A stretch of DNA of 64,000 nt. It comes from Treponema sp. Lineage in GTDB: Bacteria; Spirochaetota; Spirochaetia; Treponematales; Treponemataceae. Below are positions 49,123-58,006 of this stretch, in pieces (positions within the stretch are counted from its first letter, which is position 1; every line of letters starts with the position of its first letter). The stretch spans positions 62,001 through 126,000 of the forward strand of contig JAFSJW010000080.1 of the NCBI GenBank assembly GCA_017449265.1. The letters are read 5' to 3'. The translations under genes and the position numbers were made by a program. Under the pieces are notes generated by a model. The model did not search any database. It saw only the letters and a program-made list of their open reading frames with translations, and was not told where the DNA came from.

Positions 49123-50637
49123 CTATTCTACGCTGTAGCTCCACAGGCCAAAGTAGCTGTTCGAGTCTTTTGATGCGAATATCGTAACTGAATCTGAATT
49201 TTCAATCGTAGATTCGAATTCAAAAAATCCTGTTGAGGAATTTTTCTCCATTTTTAACAGATTCCCTGAGATTTTTACTGCGAATTTATCGTAATCGGAG
49301 CTTTTTACTGAAAATTTTATCTTGCTTCCTTTTTTTATTGAACCTGAGAGCGGCGCGACGGGACTTGTGTTCGTGGACAACGAATAAGACAGGTGGGCGA
49401 GCGGGTAGCGGGCTTTTTTTGCGCCGAATCCGCGGTACTGTTCTTCTGCTTCAAGCTCAAAAGTGATTACAGGCTCAAAGTCAGTTCCGTCGGTGTCGAA
49501 AAAAGAAAAAATCTTTTTGAGCGCATCGTTTCGTTCATTATCCAAAGAATCATCGTTCAGATAATACCTGTTGTTTTCATCTACTTTGAAATAGGACGAA
49601 AAGAAAAAATCGTGCTCTTTCTGAGTGATTTTTTTATCAGAAAGAAGTTTTTTTACTTCCGAAACTGTTTCTTTTTCAAATTCTTCGGCGGAGAACACTT
49701 TTGAAATTGCAGAAACGCCTTTTTTCTTGGCAAAAAGAATGCCCTTGTATTTTTCGCTGTCTGGCACATCGTATTCGGCACAGACTTTTTCGTTCGACCT
49801 TGTTATCCATGTTGCGCAAGGAACATACGAACCATCTTTTTTGGACTCTATCTCAGCCATCAAAATAATGTCGCAGTCTGTCAAAGAAAAATCGAATTTT
49901 ACGGAAGATGATATTTTGTTTTTGTAGTCAGGGGATTTTTCGGTAAGGCGCAGTCCCAGCTCAAAAAATCGTGCCGGAACGAAAGGTTCTTTTACAAACT
50001 GCTCTCTTGTGCGTATTTGTGTCTTTTCTAAAAATTGATATTCGTCTTTTTCAGGAAGGTGCGAGTAGATAAAATATTCGGGCGCAAGAAAGAACCATTC
50101 GCTTGAATATGATTTTATCCATGTCTTAAAATCAACGCGCCCGGCATCCCATGTAACATCAACGAGCTTCCAGACTCCTCCTGCTTTCACCGCGTTCCAG
50201 TCATGGTCAGTCTTGCTCATAAGTGCGCCAAGATAGCCGAATCCTTTTGAATATCCGTGGATTACGACTGATTCGATTCCGGCCGCTTTGCACATTTCGT
50301 AAAACAGAGCTGAATATCCTTGGGAGAGGGCTGACTTGTTTTTTAGGACGGACACAAAATCCTGCTTTTTTGTTTGTCCTGAGAAGTACATTTTTGTGTC
50401 GAACGAAATATTGTCGCAAATCCAGTCGTGAAGAACTTTCACTTTTTCTTCATCGTCCGTGATTCCTGAAATCAGGGTGGAAACAAGTAGGCTCAGTTTT
50501 TCTTTTGGTCTTTTCATAACAGCCTGCGTTATGCTGTCCGGAATATCCCTTGCTTTTGGACTCAGGGACTTTTCTTTCCATGCGAAAATCTGGAGCGGAA
50601 AGAGAAAAATCAGTGCAAAAAGAATTCGGTTTTTCAT
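49123..50637 (-). CDS. Secreted transglutaminase-like protein with Cys-to-Ser active site
   Basis: A 504-residue exported protein. The signal peptide is MKNRILFALIFLFPLQIFAW. Residues 65-175 have the transglutaminase-like (KY/Cyk3-type) layout: VLHDWICDNISFD, SQGYSALFYEMCKAAGIESVVIHGYS, HDWNAV and WKLVDVTWD. The triad positions read Ser105-His145-Asp160; the expected Cys is Ser (codon TCC). The rest is two beta-rich regions and a C-terminal immunoglobulin-like stretch. It is probably a non-catalytic or altered enzyme acting on envelope protein or peptidoglycan. ATG 50637 starts the signal peptide. It lies 72 bases downstream of icd, separated by a hairpin. Confidence 0.85.
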   Translation of the reverse strand: MKNRILFALIFLFPLQIFAWKEKSLSPKARDIPDSITQAVMKRPKEKLSLLVSTLISGITDDEEKVKVLHDWICDNISFDTKMYFSGQTKKQDFVSVLKNKSALSQGYSALFYEMCKAAGIESVVIHGYSKGFGYLGALMSKTDHDWNAVKAGGVWKLVDVTWDAGRVDFKTWIKSYSSEWFFLAPEYFIYSHLPEKDEYQFLEKTQIRTREQFVKEPFVPARFFELGLRLTEKSPDYKNKISSSVKFDFSLTDCDIILMAEIESKKDGSYVPCATWITRSNEKVCAEYDVPDSEKYKGILFAKKKGVSAISKVFSAEEFEKETVSEVKKLLSDKKITQKEHDFFFSSYFKVDENNRYYLNDDSLDNERNDALKKIFSFFDTDGTDFEPVITFELEAEEQYRGFGAKKARYPLAHLSYSLSTNTSPVAPLSGSIKKGSKIKFSVKSSDYDKFAVKISGNLLKMEKNSSTGFFEFESTIENSDSVTIFASKDSNSYFGLWSYSVE

Positions 50638-50652
50638 GTCGCTGCCTTTTAG

Positions 50653-50688
50653 TTTTGGGTCAGGCTGCTTATGCAACCTGACCCAAAA
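50653..50688 (-). terminator. Hairpin after icd
   Basis: TTTTGGGTCAGG (50653-50664) and CCTGACCCAAAA (50677-50688) form a perfect 12-bp stem between icd and the next minus-strand gene. No clear T-run follows, so it may be a processing or partial-termination signal. Confidence 0.5.
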
Positions 50689-50709
50689 ATCAGTTGTTTT
50701 TTTGCGAAT

Positions 50710-51909
50710 CTAGATGAGTTTTTTTGCGATTTCTTCTATAAATTCCCAGCTGTTTAGGACTTTTGCGGCTTTTGGTTCTGCAAGTCGCGCAAGGTCGCCT
50801 GTCATCACTCCGCTTTCGATTACATCGAGAGTGGCTTTCTCAAGTTTTTTCGCAAAGTCGGCAAGCTCTGGAGTTCCGTCGATTTCGGCTCTTTTTGCGA
50901 GCGCGCCAGTCCATGCAAAAATGAGGGCGACCGGGTTCGTGCTTGTCTTTTCTCCCTTCTGGTAGCGGTAGTAGTGCTTTTGAACAGTTCCGTGGCTTGC
51001 CTCGTACTCAAACTCGCCGTTCGGTGACACAAGAATTGATGTCATCATTGCAAGGCTTCCGCACGCTGAGGCAATCATGTCGCTCATAACATCGCCGTCG
51101 TAGTTCTTGCAGGCCCAGAGGAATCCGCCTTCACTTTTCATTACGCGAGCAACTGCGTCATCAATCAGAGTGTAGAAATATTCGATTCCTGCTTTTTCAA
51201 ATTTATCCTTGTACTCATTGTCGAAAATTTTTTGGAAAATTGCTTTGAAGTTTCCGTCGTAAGTCTTTGATATTGTGTCTTTAGTTCCAAGCCAGACGCT
51301 GATTTTCTGGTCGAGTGCGTATGAAAAACAGCAGCGGGCAAAACTCTCAATCGAAGAGTCCATGTTGTGGATTCCCTGAAGAATTCCAGGGCCTTTCATT
51401 TCCTGAATCGTCTTTCTGATTACAGTCCCGTCGGCTCCGGTAAATACAAGCTCCGCTTTTCCAGGCTGGTCTGTCTTAATCTCGCAGTTTTTGTAAACAT
51501 CACCGTATGCATGGCGGCCAAGAACGATTGGCTTTTTCCAGCTAGTTACGCAGCACTGGATGTTTTTTACGAAAATCGGAGCGCGGAAAACAGTTCCGTC
51601 AAGCTCTTCGCGGATAATTCCGTTGGGGCTTCGCGTAAGCTGCTTCAAGTCATATTCTTTTACGCGGGCCGCGTTCGATGTGATTGTGGCACATTTTACG
51701 CCAACCTTGAGCCTTTTGATTGCAGCGGCAGATTCATAAGTTACCTTGTCATCAGTGTTGTCACGATTTTTCAGTCCCAAATCATAGTATTCGGTCTTAA
51801 GGTCAATGAACGGCTCAAGGAGCTTTTCCTTGATTACAGCCCACAGCACGCGGGTCATCTCATCGCCGTCAAGCTCGGCGATTGCGTTTTTCATCTGAAT
51901 TTTTGCCAT
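50710..51909 (-). CDS. icd: NADP-type isocitrate dehydrogenase
   Basis: A 399-residue enzyme of the eukaryote-like homodimeric class: MAKIQMKNAIAELDGDEMTRVLW, ATITSNAARVKEYDLKQL, SPNGIIREELDGTVFRAPI, and the metal and substrate motif NYDGDVMSDMIASACGSLAMMTS with EASHGTVQKHYY. It converts isocitrate to 2-oxoglutarate and CO2, supplying NADPH and the glutamate precursor. ATG 51909 with GGAG upstream is chosen over an in-frame codon 90 bases earlier. In treponemes with an incomplete TCA cycle this step serves glutamate synthesis. Confidence 0.95.
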   Translation of the reverse strand: MAKIQMKNAIAELDGDEMTRVLWAVIKEKLLEPFIDLKTEYYDLGLKNRDNTDDKVTYESAAAIKRLKVGVKCATITSNAARVKEYDLKQLTRSPNGIIREELDGTVFRAPIFVKNIQCCVTSWKKPIVLGRHAYGDVYKNCEIKTDQPGKAELVFTGADGTVIRKTIQEMKGPGILQGIHNMDSSIESFARCCFSYALDQKISVWLGTKDTISKTYDGNFKAIFQKIFDNEYKDKFEKAGIEYFYTLIDDAVARVMKSEGGFLWACKNYDGDVMSDMIASACGSLAMMTSILVSPNGEFEYEASHGTVQKHYYRYQKGEKTSTNPVALIFAWTGALAKRAEIDGTPELADFAKKLEKATLDVIESGVMTGDLARLAEPKAAKVLNSWEFIEEIAKKLI

Positions 51910-51935
51910 AGTAATCTCCAAACTAAGAGTTTTTA

Positions 51936-51977
51936 ATTTACGGGCAGTTCTAAAAAACAAGTTTTGAGCTTGCCCGA
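51936..51977. repeat. Possible diverged palindrome upstream of icd
   Basis: CGGGCAGTTC and GAGCTTGCCCG arms pair imperfectly around an A/T-rich loop. The TTTACGGGCAGTTCTAA segment is shared with the diverged copy at 60389-60427. A weak member of the dispersed family or an unrelated hairpin. Confidence 0.35.
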
Positions 51978-52055
51978 TTGCTGCGACAAGGCACAGCAAC
52001 AGTTTTATAAGAAATTATAACGAGAATGAACTAATTGCTCCACATGTCAAAATCT

Positions 52056-52077
52056 GTGGCAGAAAAATCGCTGCCAC
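52056..52077 (-). terminator. Short hairpin after the ArsC-like gene
   Basis: GTGGCAG (52056-52062) pairs with CTGCCAC (52071-52077). On the minus strand a weakly T-rich tract follows. A plausible terminator of the gene ending at 52102. Confidence 0.35.
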
Positions 52078-52101
52078 TACGGAGCGAAAAACAATCGGAA
52101 T

Positions 52102-52461
52102 CTATTTCCAGTTTTCCCAGATTTTTTGTGCCATTCCTACGGTGGCATCGGTTTTACCGTTTCGGCAAACAGGCTGCTTCAAGAGTTTTGCCTGATTCTC
52201 AAAAAGTTTTTCTTCTTTTTCGCTATCGTCAAGATATGCAATTGCCGCATAGTCCTTCGATTTCTGGTCAATCATCGCCTCAATCGCTTCCGCCCTGCCA
52301 CCTTCCGTTCGGGCAATCGCGCTCACAACAGAATTGAACTCACCTTCGCTCATTTCTTTTTCCTTGAGGTCAACGAACTGAAAGTCAATCCGCCGCTCTT
52401 TGAAAAATCTTTGTGCGCTTTTCGTATCAAAAGATTTGTTAGTTCCAAAAATTTGAATCAT
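52102..52461 (-). CDS. ArsC/Spx-like protein lacking the usual cysteine
   Basis: A 119-residue thioredoxin-fold protein of the ArsC family: IQIFGTNKSFDTKSAQRFFKERRIDFQFVD, then helices and PVCRNGKTDATVG with the conserved basic C-terminal part. In typical arsenate reductases and Spx-type members the first motif is GTKKCxDT; here the Cys is Ser10 (codon TCT). Reductase activity by the usual mechanism is therefore unlikely, although a Cys in PVCRNG remains. GGAG lies seven bases before the ATG. It is monocistronic. Confidence 0.85.
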   Translation of the reverse strand: MIQIFGTNKSFDTKSAQRFFKERRIDFQFVDLKEKEMSEGEFNSVVSAIARTEGGRAEAIEAMIDQKSKDYAAIAYLDDSEKEEKLFENQAKLLKQPVCRNGKTDATVGMAQKIWENWK

Positions 52462-52492
52462 AATTATACTCCAGGCTATTTTTCATTCCGCT

Positions 52493-53176
52493 TTATTTTA
52501 AAATCACGACAATTTGGTTAAAATTATACATTCCATTTTCAAAAAGGACGATGAATGGAATTTCAAGGCAGTATGCAGGGCCGTAATCAAAAACAGGAAT
52601 CGAATAATTTTGTCCGCCGCGTCCTTCAAAATATGCGGTCTCAATTTTTGGGGCAAGATTTTTCTCAAGCATAATGCGGCATTTTGCGGAGGCAAGGAAA
52701 GCCTGTGTCATTGTCTGGGACTCTGCGTCTTCGGAAGAGAAACTTTCTGCAATCTCGCCGCTTTCACCGCCGAGCAGGAACGGAATGTAGCATTTCTTTC
52801 CTTCGATTTTCGGCAAAAAAGAAATTTCGTCTTTATTTGCAGATTTTGGCGAGAGTTCGATTGAAAATTCCGTGCCAACTTCCAAATCGGTGTTTACTTT
52901 ATGTATTTGCACATTTTTCGGAAGTTCTCCCATCGCCTCTTTGTCAAAATCTTTAAAAATCTCTTCTGGATCGGAATCGGCAAGTGCGAAAAGTGCTTTT
53001 GACAATGTGACTTTGTAATAAAGCTGATATTTTCCGCCCTTATAGCCAACTGTCTGCACATAATCAACACAAGATGTTAGAAAAAAAGAGAGCAGAAGCA
53101 TCGGGAGAAATTTTATAAGATGCTTTATGATTTTGCTTCTTTCGCTTACGAGCGGTTTTTTACAGATTTTTGTCAT
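52493..53176 (-). CDS. Lipoprotein, LppM-like region
   Basis: A 227-residue lipoprotein. A basic N-terminus (TKICKKPLVSERSKIIKHLIK) leads into a hydrophobic stretch and the lipobox FFLTSC. The mature part is beta-rich (YQLYYKVTLSKALFALADSD, FSIELSPKSANKDEISFLPK) and ends in a hydrophobic strand. No catalytic motif is visible. I choose ATG 53176, which has GAGG seven bases upstream, over the ATG at 53191. The function is unknown; an envelope role is inferred from the lipobox. Confidence 0.8.
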   Translation of the reverse strand: MTKICKKPLVSERSKIIKHLIKFLPMLLLSFFLTSCVDYVQTVGYKGGKYQLYYKVTLSKALFALADSDPEEIFKDFDKEAMGELPKNVQIHKVNTDLEVGTEFSIELSPKSANKDEISFLPKIEGKKCYIPFLLGGESGEIAESFSSEDAESQTMTQAFLASAKCRIMLEKNLAPKIETAYFEGRGGQNYSIPVFDYGPAYCLEIPFIVLFENGMYNFNQIVVILK

Positions 53177-53284
53177 TTTATGCCTCACCATTTTATTTTA
53201 CTCTGGAAACGAGCCAATCTCAATAAAATTCGGGTAGCATCAAAAATGTATGTTGTTAGAACTGACCTGTAATTTTTCACATAT

Positions 53285-53323
53285 TAGAGCTATTCGGAAA
53301 ACTGAAGTTTCCGAATAGCTCTA
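53285..53323 (-). repeat. Dispersed palindrome, perfect stem with compensatory change
   Basis: A perfect 16-bp stem TAGAGCTATTCGGAAA / complement with loop ACTGAAG. Relative to the consensus, G-C at position 8 is A-T in both arms, a compensated change. The element abuts the TAA stop codon of the feoAB gene (53324-53326). Confidence 0.85.
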
Positions 53324-55687
53324 TTACAAGTTTCCTAGCAGCCAGACTGCGAATGAGAAAATCCATGCTACAGCACACTGCCATATGACGAGCCCTGCCG
53401 CCCATTTTAATCCAAGCTCTCGTTTTACCGAGGCTATTGAGGCGATGCACGGCGTGTACAAAAGGCTGAAAACAAGAAGGCTTGCCGCCGTGGCTTTGGA
53501 AAGTGCCAGAGAAATGCCTTCGCTGAACAAAATCCCAAAGGTTGAGACAACGCTTTCTTTTGCCATTACGCCTGATATGAGGGAAGTGCATATTCTCCAG
53601 TCTCCGAGTCCAATCGGCCTGAAAATTGGCGCAATCAGCCCTGCGATTTTTGCAAGAATGCTCATAGAGGAATCCTCAACAAGATTCAGTCTCAGGTCAA
53701 AGCTTTGCAAGAACCAGATTACAATTGTTGCCATGAAGATTACGGTGAACGCTCTTTCCAAAAAATCTTTCGCTTTTTCCCAAAGAAGCTGGGCTACATT
53801 TCGTACGCACGGAAGCCTGTAGTTCGGAAGCTCCATTACAAAAGGAACTGGCTCGCCTTTGAAAAGAGTCTTACGGTACAAAAGGGCAACGAGAATGCCC
53901 GTCGCAATTCCCAGAAAATAAAGTCCGGTCATAATCAATGCACCGTTCCGCGGAAAAAACGCATTTACGAAAAATGCGTAAATCGGAAGTTTTGCCGTGC
54001 AGCTCATAAAAGGTGTGAGAAGAATAGTCATTTTTCTGTCGCGCTCGCTAGGAAGAATTCTTGTTGACATGATAGCCGGAACTGTGCATCCGAATCCGAT
54101 TAAAAGCGGAACGATACTCCGGCCTGAAAGTCCGATTTTTCTGAGCAAAGTATCCATGAAAAAAGCAACCCGCGCTATGTAGCCTGAATCTTCGAGAATT
54201 GAGAGGAAGAAGAACAAAGTCACTATAACAGGAAGAAACGAAAGCACGCTTCCAACGCCAGAAAAAATTCCGCTCACAATAAGTCCGTGAAGGACCTCAT
54301 TCGTGCCGGCAGATGTGAGCCAAAAATCTACGGCTGAAGTCAGTTTTGTTATTCCTGTTTCAAGAAGTTGCTGCAAAAATGCCCCGATTACATTGAAAGT
54401 CAGAAAGAAAACAAGGGCCATAACTGCGGCAAAAACAGGAAGCGCAGTAAATTTTCCCGTCAGAATGCGGTCAAGTTTTTGCGAACGCAGTCGTTCTTTT
54501 GATACGAGAGGCTTTTTTACGCACGAGGAACAGACTTTTTGAATGAAAGAAAAACGCATATCGGCTATTGCCGCGCTTCTGTCAAGTTTGCGCTCTTTTT
54601 CCATTTGTAAGGCTATATGCTCAAGAGTTTCTTTTTCATTCGTATCAAGGTCGAGCTTGTGCATAATCCGTTTGTCATCTTCCAGAAGTTTGCTTGCCGC
54701 AAAACGGACAGGAATGTTCGAGCGGTCGGCGTGATCCTGAATCAGATGGATTACCGCATGAAGCGCGCGATGAACCGCCCCGCCTTTTTCGTTTTTATCG
54801 CAGAAATCCTGCCGAAGCGGTTTTTCCTGATAGTGCGCCACATGGAGCGCGTGCTTTACAAGCTCGTCAACTCCCTGATTCTTGCTTGCCGAAATGGGAA
54901 TCACAGGAACTCCAAGAATATGCTCCATTTTGTTCACATCAACAGAGCCTCCGTTCCCGATTACTTCATCCATCATGTTCAGTGCGATTACCAATGGAAT
55001 GTCAAGCTCCAGAAGCTGCATTGTAAGGTACAAGTTGCGCTCAATGTTCGTGGCATCAACGATATTGATGATGCCGTGCGGTTTTTCGTTCAGTACGAAA
55101 TCGCGGGAAATAAGCTCTTCGCTGGAATACGGGGACATCGAATAAATGCCGGGCAAATCAGTTACCAGAGTGTTTTTGTTCTCCCGAATTTTTCCGCTTT
55201 TTTGGTCTACTGTAACGCCAGGAAAATTTCCTACATGCTGATTTGAGCCTGTAAGCTGGTTGAAAAGCGTTGTTTTTCCTGAATTCTGGTTTCCGACAAG
55301 CGCGAATTTCAAGATTGTATCGTCAGGAAGCGGCGTTTCGCTTTTTTTCTCGTGGAATTTTCCTTCTTCGCCAAGACCTGGGTGCAACGGATGATTTTTT
55401 TTCTCAGAATTGTGCGCTGTGTGTTGATTTTCGTTCATGCGACTTTCAGAGTTAGTTTCTTCTGAAATTGGTTCAAGCTCAATCTTTGCGGCATCTTCAA
55501 GACGGAGCGTAAGTTCATAGCCGTGAATCTCGATTTCCATCGGGTCGCCCATTGGTGCAAGTTTTATTTTCGTTACGACTACGCCTGGAATTACACCCAT
55601 ATCCAGAAAATGTTGCCGAAGTTCACCTCTGCCGCCGACTTTTATGATTCGTGCTTTATCGCCTGATTCCAAATCTTGTAAATTCAT
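53324..55687 (-). CDS. feoB: Ferrous iron transport FeoA-FeoB fusion
   Basis: A 787-residue fusion. Residues 1-75 are FeoA (SH3-like; DKARIIKVGGRGELRQHFLDMGVIPG). A hydrophilic His/Glu/Lys-rich linker runs to about residue 125. The FeoB G-domain follows with G1 VGNQNSGKTTLFNQLTG, G2/G3 HVGNFPGVTVDQKSG and DLPGIYSMSPYSSEE, and G4 NMMD. After the helical GDI-like region comes the membrane core with FMDTLLRKIGLSGRSIVPLLIGFGCTVPA and FMSCTAKLPIY. It imports Fe2+. There is no Shine-Dalgarno; TATACT on the minus strand (55695-55700) ends seven bases before the ATG, so a leaderless mRNA is likely. Confidence 0.95.
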   Translation of the reverse strand: MNLQDLESGDKARIIKVGGRGELRQHFLDMGVIPGVVVTKIKLAPMGDPMEIEIHGYELTLRLEDAAKIELEPISEETNSESRMNENQHTAHNSEKKNHPLHPGLGEEGKFHEKKSETPLPDDTILKFALVGNQNSGKTTLFNQLTGSNQHVGNFPGVTVDQKSGKIRENKNTLVTDLPGIYSMSPYSSEELISRDFVLNEKPHGIINIVDATNIERNLYLTMQLLELDIPLVIALNMMDEVIGNGGSVDVNKMEHILGVPVIPISASKNQGVDELVKHALHVAHYQEKPLRQDFCDKNEKGGAVHRALHAVIHLIQDHADRSNIPVRFAASKLLEDDKRIMHKLDLDTNEKETLEHIALQMEKERKLDRSAAIADMRFSFIQKVCSSCVKKPLVSKERLRSQKLDRILTGKFTALPVFAAVMALVFFLTFNVIGAFLQQLLETGITKLTSAVDFWLTSAGTNEVLHGLIVSGIFSGVGSVLSFLPVIVTLFFFLSILEDSGYIARVAFFMDTLLRKIGLSGRSIVPLLIGFGCTVPAIMSTRILPSERDRKMTILLTPFMSCTAKLPIYAFFVNAFFPRNGALIMTGLYFLGIATGILVALLYRKTLFKGEPVPFVMELPNYRLPCVRNVAQLLWEKAKDFLERAFTVIFMATIVIWFLQSFDLRLNLVEDSSMSILAKIAGLIAPIFRPIGLGDWRICTSLISGVMAKESVVSTFGILFSEGISLALSKATAASLLVFSLLYTPCIASIASVKRELGLKWAAGLVIWQCAVAWIFSFAVWLLGNL

Positions 55688-55820
55688 ATTGAACAGTATA
55701 TTCAGGAAGTTTTGTAAAGTAAATTGATGAAATGATTTTTGAACCTGGCGATGAGTCGTTACGGAACGCCGAAAAACTTGCGTGGATTTGCGGGCATTGG
55801 AAGTTGTGGTAGAATAAACT

Positions 55821-56234
55821 ATGGTTATTTCAGAACTTCATAATTCGATTTTGGAAAAATCTCAGCTTACTTTTGCTCGTAGCGGAGGAAAGGGCGGGCA
55901 GAATGTGAACAAAGTGAACACGAAAGTGCATTTGTCTCTTCCGCTTTCGTCTTTGTCAGGAATAAGCGAAGATGAACGGAATCTTATTCGCATTAAACTT
56001 TCTTCTATTATAAATGTGGATGATTGTCTTTTTCTTGATGTGGACGATGAGCGGTTTCAGGAGGCAAACAGACGGATTGCGCTTTCCAGAATTGAGAGCA
56101 GAATTGTGAATGCTCTGAAAGTTCCGAAAAAGCGCAAAAAGACAAAGCCCACAAAAGCGAGCAAGGAACGAAAACTCAAACTGAAAAAAATACGCTCTGA
56201 GGTTAAGAAAAACCGCGCGAAAGTCTGGGGATGA
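55821..56234 (+). CDS. arfB: Alternative ribosome-rescue factor ArfB (YaeJ-like)
   Basis: A 137-residue GGQ-domain hydrolase without a codon-recognition domain: FARSGGKGGQNVNKVNTKVHL holds the catalytic GGQ. The C-terminal 40 residues are a very basic tail (KKRKKTKPTKASKERKLKLKK) that would enter the empty mRNA channel of stalled ribosomes. It releases peptides from non-stop complexes. There is no Shine-Dalgarno; TAGAAT (55810-55815) lies five bases before the ATG, so the mRNA may be leaderless. Confidence 0.93.
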   Translation: MVISELHNSILEKSQLTFARSGGKGGQNVNKVNTKVHLSLPLSSLSGISEDERNLIRIKLSSIINVDDCLFLDVDDERFQEANRRIALSRIESRIVNALKVPKKRKKTKPTKASKERKLKLKKIRSEVKKNRAKVWG

Positions 56235-56259
56235 TTTTTTCTATATTATAAATCTGTGC

Positions 56260-56265
56260 TATAAT
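56260..56265 (+). promoter_or_regulatory. -10 box six bases before an ATG (leaderless gene)
   Basis: A perfect TATAAT whose predicted start point coincides with the ATG at 56272. No Shine-Dalgarno is present. The paralogue at 58007 has the same arrangement (TATAAT at 57994-57999). Confidence 0.5.
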
Positions 56266-56271
56266 ATCCGT

Positions 56272-57876
56272 ATGGAAGAACGATTTTTGCCAATCGGCAT
56301 TCAGGATTTTGAGAAGCTCAGAAAGGGCGGCTATGTCTATGTTGATAAGACACGTCTTGTCTACAAACTTGCTAGGCTCAGTACGCCGTATTTTTTGAGC
56401 CGCCCGCGCCGGTTCGGAAAGAGCCTTCTTCTTTCCACGATGGAATATTATTTTCTTGGCAAAAAGGAGCTTTTTGAGGGGCTTGAGATTGAAAATCTGG
56501 AAAAGGACTGGACTGAATATCCTGTATTAAAAATCAGCTTCGGAATAAGTTCATACGAGACTAGAGATAATTTTCTTGCTGTTATTGATAATATTTTATC
56601 CGAAAACGAGAAGAAGTTTGGAATTGCAAAAGTTTCGGATAATCCTTCTGTTCGTTTTGATAATCTTATAAAACTTACTTACGAAAAAACCGGGAAGCAA
56701 GTCGTAATCCTCATCGATGAGTACGACAAGCCTATTCTGGACGCGCTCTACACCGAATACGAGGAGCACAACAGAAAGGAGCTCCGTGCTTTTTACAGCC
56801 CACTCAAGGACTGCGACAAATACATTCGCTTTCTGTTCATCACGGGAATCACGAAAGTAAGCCCTGTGAATATTTTCAGCGGGCTTAACCAGCTCAATGA
56901 CATCAGTCTGGACAGGGCATATTCATCTCTTTGCGGAATTTCCGAATCTGAATTGGAAAAATACTTTGAGCCGGAGATTACGGCCCTTGCAGAAGAGCAG
57001 GAGATGACTGTAGCTGAAACAAAAGCAAAGCTTGCGCAGATGTATGACGGCTATCATTTTTCATATAGGGTCGAGGGGGTGTATAATCCGTTCTGCCTGC
57101 TCAAATGTTTCAGCTCAAAAAAATTCGGATCGTACTGGTTCGAGAGCGGAACACCTTCTTTCCTTGTTAAGACCTTGCAGAATCAGCCTCTTTTTCTGGC
57201 GAATCTTGTGAACGGGCGAAAAGTGAAGGAAGACCAGTTCAAAAACTATGACCCCGACAGCAAAAACATGCTTCCTGTTGTTTATCAGAGCGGTTATCTT
57301 ACGATAAAGGCTTTTGATGAGGATTCAGACCGCTACACGCTAGATTTCCCGAACCAGGAAATAAAAGATGGTTTCCTCGATGTCCTTCTCAAAAAATTCG
57401 TTTCCGTTCCTGACGATGATTTGGGGCTTGCAATCGACAATCTTTCTGATGCCCTGAAAGTGCATGATGTGGACAAAGCCCTTTCTATCATAAAATCCGC
57501 AATCGCAGACCTTCCCACAATCGTAAAAAAAGACATGTGCGAGAACTACTACGAGTCGGTGACGCACCTAATGTTCCGAATGACAGGGTACAATGTGGTC
57601 TCGGAATTACAGAATGTGGCAGGACGGAGCGATGTGATAGTCACAACGAAAGACACCGTTTTCATCTTTGAGCTAAAAATGGACAAGGGCAAAGCCTCAG
57701 CCGATGACGAATCAAAAAATTCCGCTGAGCTTGAGAAAATCCTTGAAAATGCCCTGTCGCAGATTGATGCGAACGGATATTCCGACAGATTCAAGGTGAG
57801 CGGAAAAACGATGCGCAAAGCAGGGGTGGTATTCTCCAGTGAGGGAAGGGGAATCTTGGGCTGGAAGATAAAATAA
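56272..57876 (+). CDS. AAA-ATPase-like / PD-(D/E)XK nuclease-superfamily protein (copy 1)
   Basis: A 534-residue protein of the family with an AAA-ATPase-like N-terminus (PF09820 type) and a PD-(D/E)XK C-terminus (PF08011 type). The P-loop-like segment is FLSRPRRFGKSLLLSTMEYYF (about residues 41-61), Walker B is VVILIDEYDKPILDALY, and GITKVSPVNIFSGLNQLNDIS is family-specific. Near the C-terminus, GRSDVIVTTKDTVFIFELKM carries the D-x(n)-E-x-K nuclease core. Such genes are numerous in gut bacteria and spirochaetes, and their role is unknown. It is leaderless by promoter position and followed by a close paralogue. Confidence 0.9.
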   Translation: MEERFLPIGIQDFEKLRKGGYVYVDKTRLVYKLARLSTPYFLSRPRRFGKSLLLSTMEYYFLGKKELFEGLEIENLEKDWTEYPVLKISFGISSYETRDNFLAVIDNILSENEKKFGIAKVSDNPSVRFDNLIKLTYEKTGKQVVILIDEYDKPILDALYTEYEEHNRKELRAFYSPLKDCDKYIRFLFITGITKVSPVNIFSGLNQLNDISLDRAYSSLCGISESELEKYFEPEITALAEEQEMTVAETKAKLAQMYDGYHFSYRVEGVYNPFCLLKCFSSKKFGSYWFESGTPSFLVKTLQNQPLFLANLVNGRKVKEDQFKNYDPDSKNMLPVVYQSGYLTIKAFDEDSDRYTLDFPNQEIKDGFLDVLLKKFVSVPDDDLGLAIDNLSDALKVHDVDKALSIIKSAIADLPTIVKKDMCENYYESVTHLMFRMTGYNVVSELQNVAGRSDVIVTTKDTVFIFELKMDKGKASADDESKNSAELEKILENALSQIDANGYSDRFKVSGKTMRKAGVVFSSEGRGILGWKIK

Positions 57877-58006
57877 CAGCAAGGGAAAACAAAAATCGCT
57901 CTGTTTTCAGGGAAACTGAGTTTTTATGAACGGCCTGTAACAAATCTACGGAAGGTCATTCGGTGTTTTATGGAATGTTTTTCCCAAACAGAATATAATG
58001 GATTCT

